Assembly (NCBI GenBank): GCA_021787365.1
Contig: JAJYMB010000135.1
Coordinates: 1-64,000 of the forward strand
Direction of reading: 5' to 3'
Length of the DNA: 64,000 nucleotides
From: Actinomycetes bacterium
GTDB lineage: Bacteria > Actinomycetota > Acidimicrobiia > Acidimicrobiales > Palsa-688
The notes under the pieces were generated by a model. It saw nothing but the letters and a program-made list of their open reading frames with translations. It was not told the DNA's origin and did not search any database. Below, piece by piece: positions 17,412 through 24,553 of the stretch. The first letter of the stretch is position 1. Each line of letters begins with the position of its first letter. A program made the position numbers and the translations under genes.

Positions 17412-17474
17412 TAATTAGGCAGGGTAATTAGGCAGGGTAATTAGGCAGGGTAATTAGGCAGGGTAATTAGGCAG
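17412..17474. repeat. 13-bp tandem repeats at the groES stop codon
   Basis: Four perfect copies of TAATTAGGCAGGG (17412-17463) and a partial fifth whose TTA is the complement of the groES TAA stop (17467-17469). The AT-rich cores stand out against the GC-rich background. Confidence 0.9.
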
Positions 17475-17754
17475 CGGCAGAGGACTCGAAAACGGCGAGC
17501 AGGTCGTTGGCTTCGATAATCAAGTGGTCCGTGCCGTCCACGCGAAGCTCGGTGCCCGAATAGCGGGGGTAGAGCACCGTGTCGCCGGGCGTCACCTTGA
17601 TCGACTCCAGGTCGTCGCCCACGGCGACGACCTCACCGCGCTGGGGCTTCTCCTTGGCAGTGTCGGGGATGACGAGCCCGCTCGAAGTCACGCTTTCCTC
17701 CTCCAGCACCCGGATCAAGACCCGGGAGCCGAGGGGCCGTACCTTTTCGCTCAC
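17467..17754 (-). CDS. groES: Co-chaperonin GroES
   Basis: 95 residues from a GTG at 17754, chosen because GAGGAG lies nine bases upstream; an ATG at 17823 would add 23 atypical residues and overlap the glutaredoxin gene. Landmarks are VRPLGSRVLIRVLEEE, GLVIPDTAKEKPQRGEVVAVG, the mobile loop TSSGLV, and YPRYSGTEL. It caps the GroEL chamber in the cytosol. No groEL is in the window. The 3' end is a 13-bp repeat array. It is last of a thiol-redox gene string (thioredoxin, glutaredoxin, groES). Confidence 0.9.
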   Translation of the reverse strand: MSEKVRPLGSRVLIRVLEEESVTSSGLVIPDTAKEKPQRGEVVAVGDDLESIKVTPGDTVLYPRYSGTELRVDGTDHLIIEANDLLAVFESSAAA

Positions 17755-17819
17755 AGAAATATGCTCCTCTCGTTTCGCAGTGACGTTGTTATTTGCTTCC
17801 TGGCTTTTCTTCCGTCCCG

Positions 17820-18074
17820 TCATCGCGCGGGCACGAGGCCGAGCAGGCGGTCGACCTGGCGCTGGTCGAAGCCGACCACCGGGTGGCCATCGATCTCGAT
17901 GACAGGCACTCCCATCTGCCCGGTCCGCCGGACGAGGTCGCGCGCCGCGTGCTGGTCGCGGGTCACGTCGACCTCCTTGAAAGGCACGCTCCGGCTCCGC
18001 AAGTAGGCCTTGGCGCGCTGGCACCAAGGGCACGTCGGGGTGGTGAACACGAGTACCCGGTGGGTGCCGCTCAT
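17820..18074 (-). CDS. Glutaredoxin-family protein
   Basis: 84 residues with the CPWC redox motif (positions 15-18: TTPTCPWCQRAK), cis-proline loop GQMGVPVIEIDGH and the GFDQRQVDRLL tail of the NrdH/glutaredoxin-like group. It is a small cytosolic thiol-disulfide oxidoreductase. The start overlaps the thioredoxin stop by four bases and the gene ends at groES, so it is translated from the same message. Confidence 0.88.
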   Translation of the reverse strand: MSGTHRVLVFTTPTCPWCQRAKAYLRSRSVPFKEVDVTRDQHAARDLVRRTGQMGVPVIEIDGHPVVGFDQRQVDRLLGLVPAR

Positions 18075-18469
18075 CGCGCCCCCGCTTCCTCACGGGCGCC
18101 GTGGCCGTCCTCGGCCTGGGCCGCGACCTTCCGCCGCACATCGTCCATGTCGAGCGCCTTCACCTGCGTGATCAGGTCCTCCAGGGCCGGTGCCGGCAGC
18201 GCCCCGGGCTGCGCGTAGAGCGCGATCTGCTCCCTGAAGACCATGAGCGTCGGTATCGACATGATCCCGAACGCCGCTGCCAGTTCCCGCTCAGCTTCGG
18301 TGTCCACCTTGGCGAACACCATGTCGGGGTGCTCCTCCGAGGAGGCCTCGAAGATCGGCGCGAAGTACCGGCACGGGCCGCACCAGGCGGCCCAGAAGTC
18401 CACGAGGACGATCTCGTTTGACCGGATTACCTCTTCGAAGTTGTCCTTGCCCAGTTTCAGGGTTGCCAC
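18071..18469 (-). CDS. Thioredoxin
   Basis: 132 residues from GTG 18469, which has GGAGG ten bases upstream; a longer frame to 18532 adds an unlikely Arg/His-rich leader. Active site WAAWCGPCR (about 31-34 for CGPC), cis-proline SIPTLMVF, and a short charged C-terminal extension (AQAEDGHGAREEAG). It lies downstream of CstR-type site B and a hairpin. Likely a reductant for sulfur-carrier or persulfide proteins in this cluster. Confidence 0.9.
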   Translation of the reverse strand: MATLKLGKDNFEEVIRSNEIVLVDFWAAWCGPCRYFAPIFEASSEEHPDMVFAKVDTEAERELAAAFGIMSIPTLMVFREQIALYAQPGALPAPALEDLITQVKALDMDDVRRKVAAQAEDGHGAREEAGAR

Positions 18470-18502
18470 TTGGTGCGTACCTCCGTCAGTCCGTCGCGAG
18501 TG

Positions 18503-18519
18503 GGTGCCACGGTGGCACC
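18503..18519. terminator. Perfect hairpin between osmC and thioredoxin genes
   Basis: GGTGCCAC and GTGGCACC pair perfectly around one G. It lies 26 bases after the osmC stop and 34 before the thioredoxin start on the same strand; terminator or attenuator. Confidence 0.45.
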
Positions 18520-18537
18520 TACCCACAGCCAACCACT

Positions 18538-18553
18538 ATACCCCCTAGGGTAT
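18538..18553. promoter_or_regulatory. CsoR/CstR-type operator, site B
   Basis: ATACCCCCTAGGGTAT: ATACC, six bases, GGTAT. It overlaps the stop codon of the OsmC gene and is 69 bases upstream of the thioredoxin start. Confidence 0.65.
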
Positions 18554-18982
18554 TCCCACCGTGACATCGACCTCGATGCCGCCCCGCACCGCCTCGGTGA
18601 CCACGCAGAAGTCCTCGAACAGCTCGAGGCAGCGCCCGACCCGGCCCTCGTTCCCCGGGGCGAGGTCGGGGTGGAGTTGCACCCGCACCCCGCTGACACG
18701 CAAGCGACCGCGCTCGTTGCGAGACGACGTGACCTCGACGTCCGCACCGAGGCTCCTCACCTCTATACGGGCCTTGCGGAGGCAGAAAAGCAAGCTGGCA
18801 GAGAGGCAATTGGCGACCGCGGCGCCGAGCACGGCGGCAGCATTTGGGCCAGAGCCGTCCCCGAGGGGCGCCGGCTCGTCCATCAAGAGCACGCCACGCC
18901 CGTCCCCGAAATCCACCTTGAAGCGGTAGCCCTCCTCCAGCTCGACGTGGGCCCTCGCCCGGCCCGGTGCTGTCTCAGCCAC
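18545..18982 (-). CDS. OsmC-family peroxiredoxin-like protein
   Basis: 145 residues in the OsmC/Ohr fold. GPNAAAVLGAAVANCLSAS carries the first reactive Cys and LFEDFCVVTEAV the second; VRVQLHPDL and DVTVGIP match the C-terminal strand. OsmC proteins reduce organic hydroperoxides or polysulfide-type substrates through these thiols. The gene is divergent from the DUF2892 gene across operator site C and ends in operator site B, which ties it to the sulfane-sulfur regulon. Confidence 0.85.
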   Translation of the reverse strand: MAETAPGRARAHVELEEGYRFKVDFGDGRGVLLMDEPAPLGDGSGPNAAAVLGAAVANCLSASLLFCLRKARIEVRSLGADVEVTSSRNERGRLRVSGVRVQLHPDLAPGNEGRVGRCLELFEDFCVVTEAVRGGIEVDVTVGIP

Positions 18983-19056
18983 TGTCTACCTCCGTTCCTC
19001 CCCTACCTGGGGCCCTACCTGGGAATGGCAAAGCGGTTCTCGACGTTGTCCACAAC

Positions 19057-19072
19057 ATACCCCCCCGGGTAT
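19057..19072. promoter_or_regulatory. CsoR/CstR-type operator, site C
   Basis: ATACCCCCCCGGGTAT: ATACC, six bases, GGTAT. It lies between the divergent OsmC and DUF2892 genes, just before the SD AAGGAGG at 19077. Confidence 0.7.
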
Positions 19073-19091
19073 CTACAAGGAGGTACTGCAA

Positions 19092-19304
19092 GTGACCATC
19101 GTACGCTTCATGGGTAGCCCAGCCGGCCGGCTGGCGCGCATCGTGGCCGGCCTCGCCTTGATGGCGGTCGGCGCCTGGCTGGCAGGGCCCTGGTGGGCGC
19201 TCTTCGCGGTCGGCCTGGTGCCGCTCGGCGCCGGCGCCGCCAACGTCTGCCTGCTCGCTCCCCTCTTCCACGCGCCGCTTCGGCCCGCGACGCGCCAAGC
19301 TTGA
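19092..19304 (+). CDS. Small DUF2892-type inner-membrane protein
   Basis: 70 residues with two hydrophobic helices (RIVAGLALMAVGAWLAG and WWALFAVGLVPLGAGAANVC). It matches the YgaP-type membrane anchor family (DUF2892), often found beside or fused to rhodanese domains in sulfur operons. GTG start with AAGGAGG upstream. First gene after operator site C and followed 36 bases later by the DUF302 gene. Confidence 0.75.
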   Translation: MTIVRFMGSPAGRLARIVAGLALMAVGAWLAGPWWALFAVGLVPLGAGAANVCLLAPLFHAPLRPATRQA

Positions 19305-19340
19305 AGTGAAGACACAGAACCCAACCGTGGAGGTAAGAAG

Positions 19341-19736
19341 ATGATCTTCGAAGAAAGCGTTGTCCTCACCCGGCCCTTCGAAGAGGTCGTCTCCCGAGTA
19401 AGGGACGCCTTGGCGTCGCAGGGCTTCGGGGTACTGACCGAGATAGACGTGCAAGCCACGCTTCGGGAGAAACTCGGCAAGACCATGGGCCGTTACCTGA
19501 TCCTCGGTGCCTGCAACCCGCCTCTTGCCAGCCGTGCCCTCGACCTCGAGCCCCAAGTCGGCGTCCTGTTGCCGTGCAACGTCGTCGTGAGGGAGGCCGA
19601 AGACGGCGTCGTAGTCGAGGCTATGGACCCTGGCGTCATCGCCACATTGGTCGGCCAGCCCGAGCTCGAGCCCATCGCCGACGAGGCCCGCCGGCTCATT
19701 GGTGAGGCCCTCACCCGGCTTTCCACCTCGGCCTGA
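19341..19736 (+). CDS. DUF302-family protein
   Basis: 131 residues matching DUF302: FEESVVLTRPFEEVVSRVRDAL, FGVLTEIDVQATLREKLG (positions 1-45), YLILGACNPPLASRAL with the conserved Cys, and VGVLLPCNVVVRE. Function unknown; DUF302 proteins recur in sulfur-oxidation and detoxification loci and may bind a thiol or metal. ATG with GGAGG upstream; in the same orientation as DUF2892 and the DsrE2 gene. Confidence 0.8.
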   Translation: MIFEESVVLTRPFEEVVSRVRDALASQGFGVLTEIDVQATLREKLGKTMGRYLILGACNPPLASRALDLEPQVGVLLPCNVVVREAEDGVVVEAMDPGVIATLVGQPELEPIADEARRLIGEALTRLSTSA

Positions 19737-19743
19737 CTCTCAG

Positions 19744-19759
19744 ATACCCCGTAGGGTAA
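19744..19759. promoter_or_regulatory. CsoR/CstR-type operator, site D
   Basis: ATACC (19744-19748), six bases, GGTAA (19755-19759); one mismatch to the other three sites. It is 60 bases upstream of the DsrE2 gene, the first gene of the sulfur operon. Confidence 0.55.
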
Positions 19760-19819
19760 ATGGGCCCTAGCCGAAGGGCCGTACTACCCTGAGACCAGGC
19801 TCCGTCGCAAGCCAAGCTT

Positions 19820-20386
19820 GTGAACGTGAGCACTATCGAGAACCCGGTGCTCGACGAAGAGGCCGTACGGCGCATCGTTCGCTCCGAGATGGAGCGCTCC
19901 GCCAGCATTGACGGGGGAAGGTCGTCCGCCGCGCTGATCGCGTCCAAAGGCACCCTTGACTGGGCGTACCCACCCCTGATCCTGGCGACGACCGCCGCCT
20001 CTCTCGGCATGGAGTCGTCCATCTTTTTTACCTTCTACGGGCTCAACATCATCCACAAAGACTACGAGCGCCTGTTGAAGGTCTCCCCGCTCGGCAACCC
20101 CGCCATGCCGATGCCAGTGCCCATGCCCAACTTGGTCCTCGGCCTGCCCGGCATGGGCCCGATCGCCACGCAAATGATGCGATCGAAGTTCCGCCACAAG
20201 AACGTCGCCACGGTGCGCGAGCTGCTCGACTTGGCCCGCGAACTCGAGATCGGCCTGATCGCCTGCCAGATGACGATGGACGCCTTCGGCTACAAGGCAG
20301 ACGACTTCATCGAGGGCGTCCAGTTCGGCGGGGCCGCCGCCTTCCTGGCGAAGGCCAGGAAAGCGCACTTGACCCTTTTTATTTGA
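19820..20386 (+). CDS. DsrE2-like sulfur carrier protein (DsrE/F/DrsH family)
   Basis: 188 residues from a GTG. SKGTLDWAYPPLILATTAAS and the FTFYGLNIIHKD strand mark the DsrE/F/DrsH fold; the conserved Cys is in IGLIACQMTMDAFG (about residue 151). A hydrophobic stretch with PMPVPMPNLVLGLPGMG is typical of the membrane-associated DsrE2 type. These proteins move sulfane sulfur as protein-bound persulfide and often sit beside tusA. It begins the operon. The TGA stop lies inside a duplicated 14-bp segment (20368-20395), so the last four residues may be an addition. Confidence 0.87.
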   Translation: MNVSTIENPVLDEEAVRRIVRSEMERSASIDGGRSSAALIASKGTLDWAYPPLILATTAASLGMESSIFFTFYGLNIIHKDYERLLKVSPLGNPAMPMPVPMPNLVLGLPGMGPIATQMMRSKFRHKNVATVRELLDLARELEIGLIACQMTMDAFGYKADDFIEGVQFGGAAAFLAKARKAHLTLFI

Positions 20387-20395
20387 CCCTTTTCA
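20368..20395. repeat. 14-bp duplication spanning a stop codon
   Basis: CTTGACCCTTTTTA (20368-20381) followed by TTTGACCCTTTTCA (20382-20395), 12 of 14 identical. The second copy supplies the TGA of the DsrE2 gene. Confidence 0.7.
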
Positions 20396-20419
20396 GTTGA
20401 GAGCACCCAAGGAGCACAC

Positions 20420-20671
20420 ATGGCAACTACCGACATTGAAGCCACAGTCGTTGTCGACGCTCGCGGCCTTCTCTGCCCGATGCCCGTGGTGAAGACGGCC
20501 AAGGCCATGAAGGAGCTCGCGGCCGGCCAAGTCCTGAAGCTCCTCAGTACGGACCGGGGGTCGGTCGCCGACATCCCGGCTTGGGCCGAAAGCACCGCCA
20601 ACGCGCTCATCGAGTGGCACGAAGAAGGCAGCGAGTTCGTTTTCCACCTGCGCAAAGGCCAAGGAGGCTGA
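20420..20671 (+). CDS. tusA: TusA-family sulfur carrier protein 1
   Basis: 83 residues. The CPxP signature lies in VDARGLLCPMPVVKTAKA (Cys at about 21), followed by GQVLKLLSTDRGSVADIPAWA. TusA accepts a persulfide on this Cys and passes it to DsrE-type or Hdr-type partners in the cytosol. It sits between two DsrE-family genes, five bases before the second, in one operon. Confidence 0.93.
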   Translation: MATTDIEATVVVDARGLLCPMPVVKTAKAMKELAAGQVLKLLSTDRGSVADIPAWAESTANALIEWHEEGSEFVFHLRKGQGG

Positions 20672-20675
20672 CACG

Positions 20676-21044
20676 ATGGCAGAACAGGAAAAGCTCGTCA
20701 TCATGGTGACCCACGGGCCAGACGAGCCCGAACTGGCGACCATCCCCTTCGCCATGGCCGGGGCCGCGGTCGCCTCGGACGTGGAAGTCGTGATGGGGTT
20801 CCAAGGAGAAGGGTGCCTGCTCGTGAAAAAGGGGGTCGCCGAGACCGTGAAGGCCCCCGAGTTCACCCCGATCAGCGAGCTGCTGCCGACGATCCGAGAA
20901 ATGGGCGGCAAGCTCCTCGTCTGCTCCCCTTGTCTGAACAAGCGTGGGCTCCACCAAGAAGACCTGGTGGAGGGCGCCGAGATAGTCGCCGCCGCCCGCT
21001 TGGTGGCCGAGGTGACCTCGGCCACCAGCAGCCTTGTCTACTAA
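20676..21044 (+). CDS. DsrE-family protein
   Basis: 122 residues. The DsrE fold is shown by LVIMVTHGPDEPELATIPFA, VEVVMGFQGEGCLLVKKG and the Cys pair in LLVCSPCLNKRGL (about 87 and 90). It probably accepts sulfur from TusA. Members of this group accompany tusA in thiosulfate- and sulfane-oxidising Hdr-like operons. It is followed 12 bases later by a second tusA. Confidence 0.88.
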   Translation: MAEQEKLVIMVTHGPDEPELATIPFAMAGAAVASDVEVVMGFQGEGCLLVKKGVAETVKAPEFTPISELLPTIREMGGKLLVCSPCLNKRGLHQEDLVEGAEIVAAARLVAEVTSATSSLVY

Positions 21045-21056
21045 GGAGGTTGAGCC

Positions 21057-21323
21057 ATGAGCACAGTAATGACCGAGACCGATGCCGCGCAGCTCGTTGT
21101 GAGCCTGGTCGTTGACGCCCGAGGCACCGCCTGCCCGGGGCCGCTCCTCGAAGCCAAAAAGGCGATGGGGCGCGTCGGCGTGGGGGAGGTCCTCGAGCTC
21201 CGTTCGAGCGACGCTCAGACCAAGAAAGACGTGGAGGCTTGGGCCAACAAGGTAGGGCACGGCTTCCTCGGGGTCGCAGCCTCGCAAGGCTACGACCGCA
21301 TCTTCATCCGCCGCGCGAAATGA
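21057..21323 (+). CDS. TusA-family sulfur carrier protein 2
   Basis: 88 residues. The signature is VVDARGTACPGPLLEAKKAM (Cys at about 27), with a CPGP core as in the second TusA type found with Hdr-like operons. The remainder (VLELRSSDAQTKKDVEAWA) is standard. AAGGAGG lies upstream. The stop overlaps the ATG of the MvhD-like gene. Two TusA types in one operon suggests a donor and an acceptor carrier. Confidence 0.92.
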   Translation: MSTVMTETDAAQLVVSLVVDARGTACPGPLLEAKKAMGRVGVGEVLELRSSDAQTKKDVEAWANKVGHGFLGVAASQGYDRIFIRRAK

Positions 21324-21772
21324 CCCCCGTGCCGGCGCACGCAGGCACAGGCCGGGGGCCGCGCGCCCCACACGGCGGTGGCCCGCGCGTGCTCGTGTTT
21401 TCGACCAATGGCATCTCCGACCCCGGCATCGACCTAGCGGGCAGCTCCCACATGCACTACCCGACCGAGGTCGTCGTGATCAGCCTGCCGTGCACGAGCG
21501 GGGTCAAGCCGTCCTGGATCCTCCACGCGCTGGAGCGCGGCTTCGACGGCGTCTTCATTGCCGCCGACGGCGAGGAGTGCGCGTACCTGCAGGACTGCAG
21601 CGAACGTTCGGCCGGTATCGTCGAGCGCGCGCAAGAGCTCATGGAAGCCCACGGCATCGACGGGCGCCGGCTCAGGATGGCTGCGATCTGCTCGGTGTGC
21701 GCTGAACCTTTCACCAGGCAAGTGCGCGCTTTTGCTGGCTCGCTAGCCGGACTTGCCGAGGTGGCGGCCTAG
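21320..21772 (+). CDS. MvhD-like iron-sulfur electron-transfer subunit
   Basis: 150 residues starting at an ATG that overlaps the tusA stop. It resembles MvhD, the small [2Fe-2S] protein that links hydrogenase or other donors to HdrA: STNGISDPG, SLPCTSGVK, ALERGFDGVFIAADGEECAYLQDCSE and AAICSVCAEPF carry five or six cysteines in the MvhD order. There is no hydrogenase in the window, so it probably links HdrA to a different redox partner. The TAG is directly followed by the ATG of the HdrA/GltD gene. Confidence 0.78.
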   Translation: MTPVPAHAGTGRGPRAPHGGGPRVLVFSTNGISDPGIDLAGSSHMHYPTEVVVISLPCTSGVKPSWILHALERGFDGVFIAADGEECAYLQDCSERSAGIVERAQELMEAHGIDGRRLRMAAICSVCAEPFTRQVRAFAGSLAGLAEVAA

Positions 21773-24553
21773 ATGGGCTACGACGCCCTCGTCGTCGGGA
21801 GCGGGGTGGCCGGCATGGAGTCGGCGCTCGAGCTGGGGGACATGGGCTACAAGGTGCTCGTAGTCGAAGAAGGGCCGAGCATCGGCGGGAAAATGATCCT
21901 GCTCAGCAAGGTCTTCCCGACCCTCGACTGCGCGAGCTGCATCTCCACCCCGAAGATGGGGGCCACCGCCCACCACCCCAACGTGACCGTCGTCACCGAC
22001 GCTCAGCTCTCGCGCGTCGCTCGCGACGGCGACGGCGGTTTCCACGTCCGGCTGCTCCGCCAGCCCCGCTTCGTCGACCTGTCCGCCTGCACCGGCTGCC
22101 GCCAGTGCGAGCAGGCCTGCACCGTCTCGGTGCCGGACCAGTTCAACGGCGACATGGTCGCCCGCCGGGCGGCCTACATCCCCTTCCCCCAAGCCGTGCC
22201 ATTAAAAGCAGTAGTCGAGCGGGCCGGCACCTCCCCGTGCACCTACGCCTGCCCGGCCGGGGTGAAGGCCCACGGCTACGTCTCGCTCGTGCGGAGTGGC
22301 TTGTACGAAGAGGCCTTCAACCTCGTGCTCGAAGCAACTCCCCTCGCCGCCACGCTCGGGCGTGCTTGCTACGCGCCGTGCGAGAGCGCGTGCACCCGCG
22401 GGAGCCTGGAGGGGCCGCTCCCCATCCGCAGGCTGAAACGCTTCGTCGCCGACACGCACTACGCCCGTAGGCAACGGCCTCCGCTCGAGCGCCCGGCCTG
22501 GAACGGTAAGCGCGTCGCCGTAGTCGGGTCGGGGCCGGCCGGCGTGACCGCCGCCTGGCAGCTCGCGAAGCGCGGCTACCAGGTCAAGATCTTCGAAGCG
22601 GCGCCGGTGGCGGGCGGGGCCATGCGCCTCTCCATCCCCTCGTACCGGCTACCCTCCGCCGCCGTCGAGTCCGACCTCGCCAACCTCGTAGAGCTCGGCG
22701 TGGAGGTCGCCACCGGCTGCAAGGTGGACGACTTGGCGCAGCTCAAACGTGACGGCTTCGACGCCGTCCTCGTTTCTACCGGCACCACCCGCTCGATGAA
22801 GCTAGGTGTGCCCGGCGAGGACACCCTGGCCGGCGTCTCGAGCGCCCTCGACTTCTTGCGGGGCACGAAGCTCGACCAGAGCCCGGATCTGCACGGTAAA
22901 GCGGTCGTGGTCATAGGGGGCGGCAACGTCGCCATCGACGCGGCCCGCAGCGCCCGCCGCCTGGGCGCGTCCGAGGTCCATCTGGTCTGCCTGGAACAAC
23001 GCGCTGAAATGCCCGCCTACGGGTGGGAGGTCGATGAGGCGGCCCAAGAGGGCGTCGTGGTCCACGACGGCTGGGGGATCGCCAGCTTTAGCGGACCCGC
23101 CGGCGGCGCCCGCGCGCTCGGTTCTGTCCAGTTGAAGCGCTGCACCTCGGTCTTCGACCCGGAGGGCCGTTTCAGCCCGAGCTACGACGAAGAGGTGCGA
23201 AGCGAGCTCCGCTGCGAGGCCGCCATCGTCGCCATCGGTATGACGGCCGACACCTCCGCCTTCGCGGCCCTCGCCCCCGGCGGCGCCCGCCGGCTGCAGG
23301 CGGACCGTGCCACGTTGCGGACCGCCCTGCCGGGGGTCTTCGCCGCTGGCGACGCGGTGACGGGGCCGACCACCATCGCCGAAGCGGCGGGCCATGGCGC
23401 CAAGGCGGCCCACATGATCGACCGTTTTCTCTCCGGCCTCGAGCTCACGGCCGCGGTGGAGCCCCTGCCGGCAGTGGACAAGGCCGAGGTGCTGGGCCGC
23501 CAGCGCCACCACAGCCGTCGCGACCCGCTCCCGTCCAGCCTCTCGCTCGACTCCTCGCCGGCGAGCTTCGCCGAGCTCGAGGCGCCGCTGTCCGAGGACG
23601 AGGCCCGAGCCGCCGCGGGGCGCTGCCTCGACTGCGGCGTGTGCTCCGAATGCCACCAGTGCCTGGCAGCCTGCCCGGCGGGGGCCATCGACCTCGACAT
23701 GCGAGCCAAGGAAGAAGAGCTAGATGTCGGGGCCGTCATCGTCTCGACCGGGTACAAGCTCTTCCCAGCCGACGCCAAGCCTCAGTACGGGTACGGCAAG
23801 TTCCCCAACGTGATTACGGCCATGCAGATGGACCGCCTCCTCGCCCCCACCCGGCCGTACAACACCGTGCTCCGCCCGAGCGACGCCAAGGTGCCCGAGC
23901 GCATTGCTTATGTGATGTGCACCGGCTCGCGCGACCAGACCGTGGGCAACCCGCTTTGCTCCAAGTTCTGCTGCATGTACTCGCTCAAGCAAAACCAGCT
24001 GATCCTCGGGGCGCTCCCCTTGGCCGATGTGACCGTGCACTACATCGACATCCGCGCCGCCGGCAAGGGCTATGACGAGTTCTTCGAGCAGGCCAAGGCG
24101 ATGGGGACGACCTTCCTGAAGGGCCGAGTGGCGAGCATCACCGAGACGGCGGGCCACAACCTGGTCCTGCGCTACGAGGACATCGACAACGGCGGCGGCG
24201 TCAAGGAGGCGGAGTACGACCTCGTGGTGCTGGCTGTCGGCGTGCAGCCCAACGCCGACGTGGCCAACTTGTTCGGCCCCGGGGAACTCGCCCTCGACGC
24301 CTTCGGCTACGTGGAAGAACTGGACGAAGACAAAGAACCAGCAGCGACGAGCATCCCGGGGGTGTTCGTCGCCGGCAGCACATCTGGGCCAAGGGACATA
24401 CCCGAGTCGATCCTCCACGCCGGCGCAGCAGTCGTGCAAACGGCCGCTTACCTCGAAGCGAAGCCACGGCGCGAGGTGGGGGTGGGGGCCCCGCCTTTAG
24501 GAGGAGCCCGCGCTTCCGGCCCCGGGCGGCCAGCAAGCGAGGCGGTGGCATGA
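21773..24553 (+). CDS. HdrA-type flavoprotein with an inserted GltD-like NAD(P)H oxidoreductase
   Basis: 926 residues. Order: HdrA/QmoA-like FAD start (VVGSGVAGMESALELG, residues 5-40), Cys pair at 53 and 56, one [4Fe-4S] motif at 106-116, then a complete GltD/NfnB-like insert (about 150-560) with its own N-terminal Cys set (156, 160, 199, 203, 207), FAD motif GSGPAG (252-257) and NAD(P) motif GGGNVAID (382-389), then a ferredoxin motif (618-634) and the rest of HdrA (655-905, with CTGSRDQTVGNPLCSKFCC). This suggests bifurcation or confurcation between NAD(P)H and a sulfur-linked couple. Overlaps the next hdrA by four bases. Confidence 0.85.
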   Translation: MGYDALVVGSGVAGMESALELGDMGYKVLVVEEGPSIGGKMILLSKVFPTLDCASCISTPKMGATAHHPNVTVVTDAQLSRVARDGDGGFHVRLLRQPRFVDLSACTGCRQCEQACTVSVPDQFNGDMVARRAAYIPFPQAVPLKAVVERAGTSPCTYACPAGVKAHGYVSLVRSGLYEEAFNLVLEATPLAATLGRACYAPCESACTRGSLEGPLPIRRLKRFVADTHYARRQRPPLERPAWNGKRVAVVGSGPAGVTAAWQLAKRGYQVKIFEAAPVAGGAMRLSIPSYRLPSAAVESDLANLVELGVEVATGCKVDDLAQLKRDGFDAVLVSTGTTRSMKLGVPGEDTLAGVSSALDFLRGTKLDQSPDLHGKAVVVIGGGNVAIDAARSARRLGASEVHLVCLEQRAEMPAYGWEVDEAAQEGVVVHDGWGIASFSGPAGGARALGSVQLKRCTSVFDPEGRFSPSYDEEVRSELRCEAAIVAIGMTADTSAFAALAPGGARRLQADRATLRTALPGVFAAGDAVTGPTTIAEAAGHGAKAAHMIDRFLSGLELTAAVEPLPAVDKAEVLGRQRHHSRRDPLPSSLSLDSSPASFAELEAPLSEDEARAAAGRCLDCGVCSECHQCLAACPAGAIDLDMRAKEEELDVGAVIVSTGYKLFPADAKPQYGYGKFPNVITAMQMDRLLAPTRPYNTVLRPSDAKVPERIAYVMCTGSRDQTVGNPLCSKFCCMYSLKQNQLILGALPLADVTVHYIDIRAAGKGYDEFFEQAKAMGTTFLKGRVASITETAGHNLVLRYEDIDNGGGVKEAEYDLVVLAVGVQPNADVANLFGPGELALDAFGYVEELDEDKEPAATSIPGVFVAGSTSGPRDIPESILHAGAAVVQTAAYLEAKPRREVGVGAPPLGGARASGPGRPASEAVA

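Noticed and set aside
17755-18141. A longer GroES start
   Set aside because: It overlaps glutaredoxin in another frame and lacks an SD; GTG 17754 has one at proper distance.
19760-19780. A DosR-like box before the DsrE2 gene
   Set aside because: GGGCCCTAGCCGAAGGGCC lacks the GGGAC half-site and has wrong spacing; only the CstR-type site is supported there.
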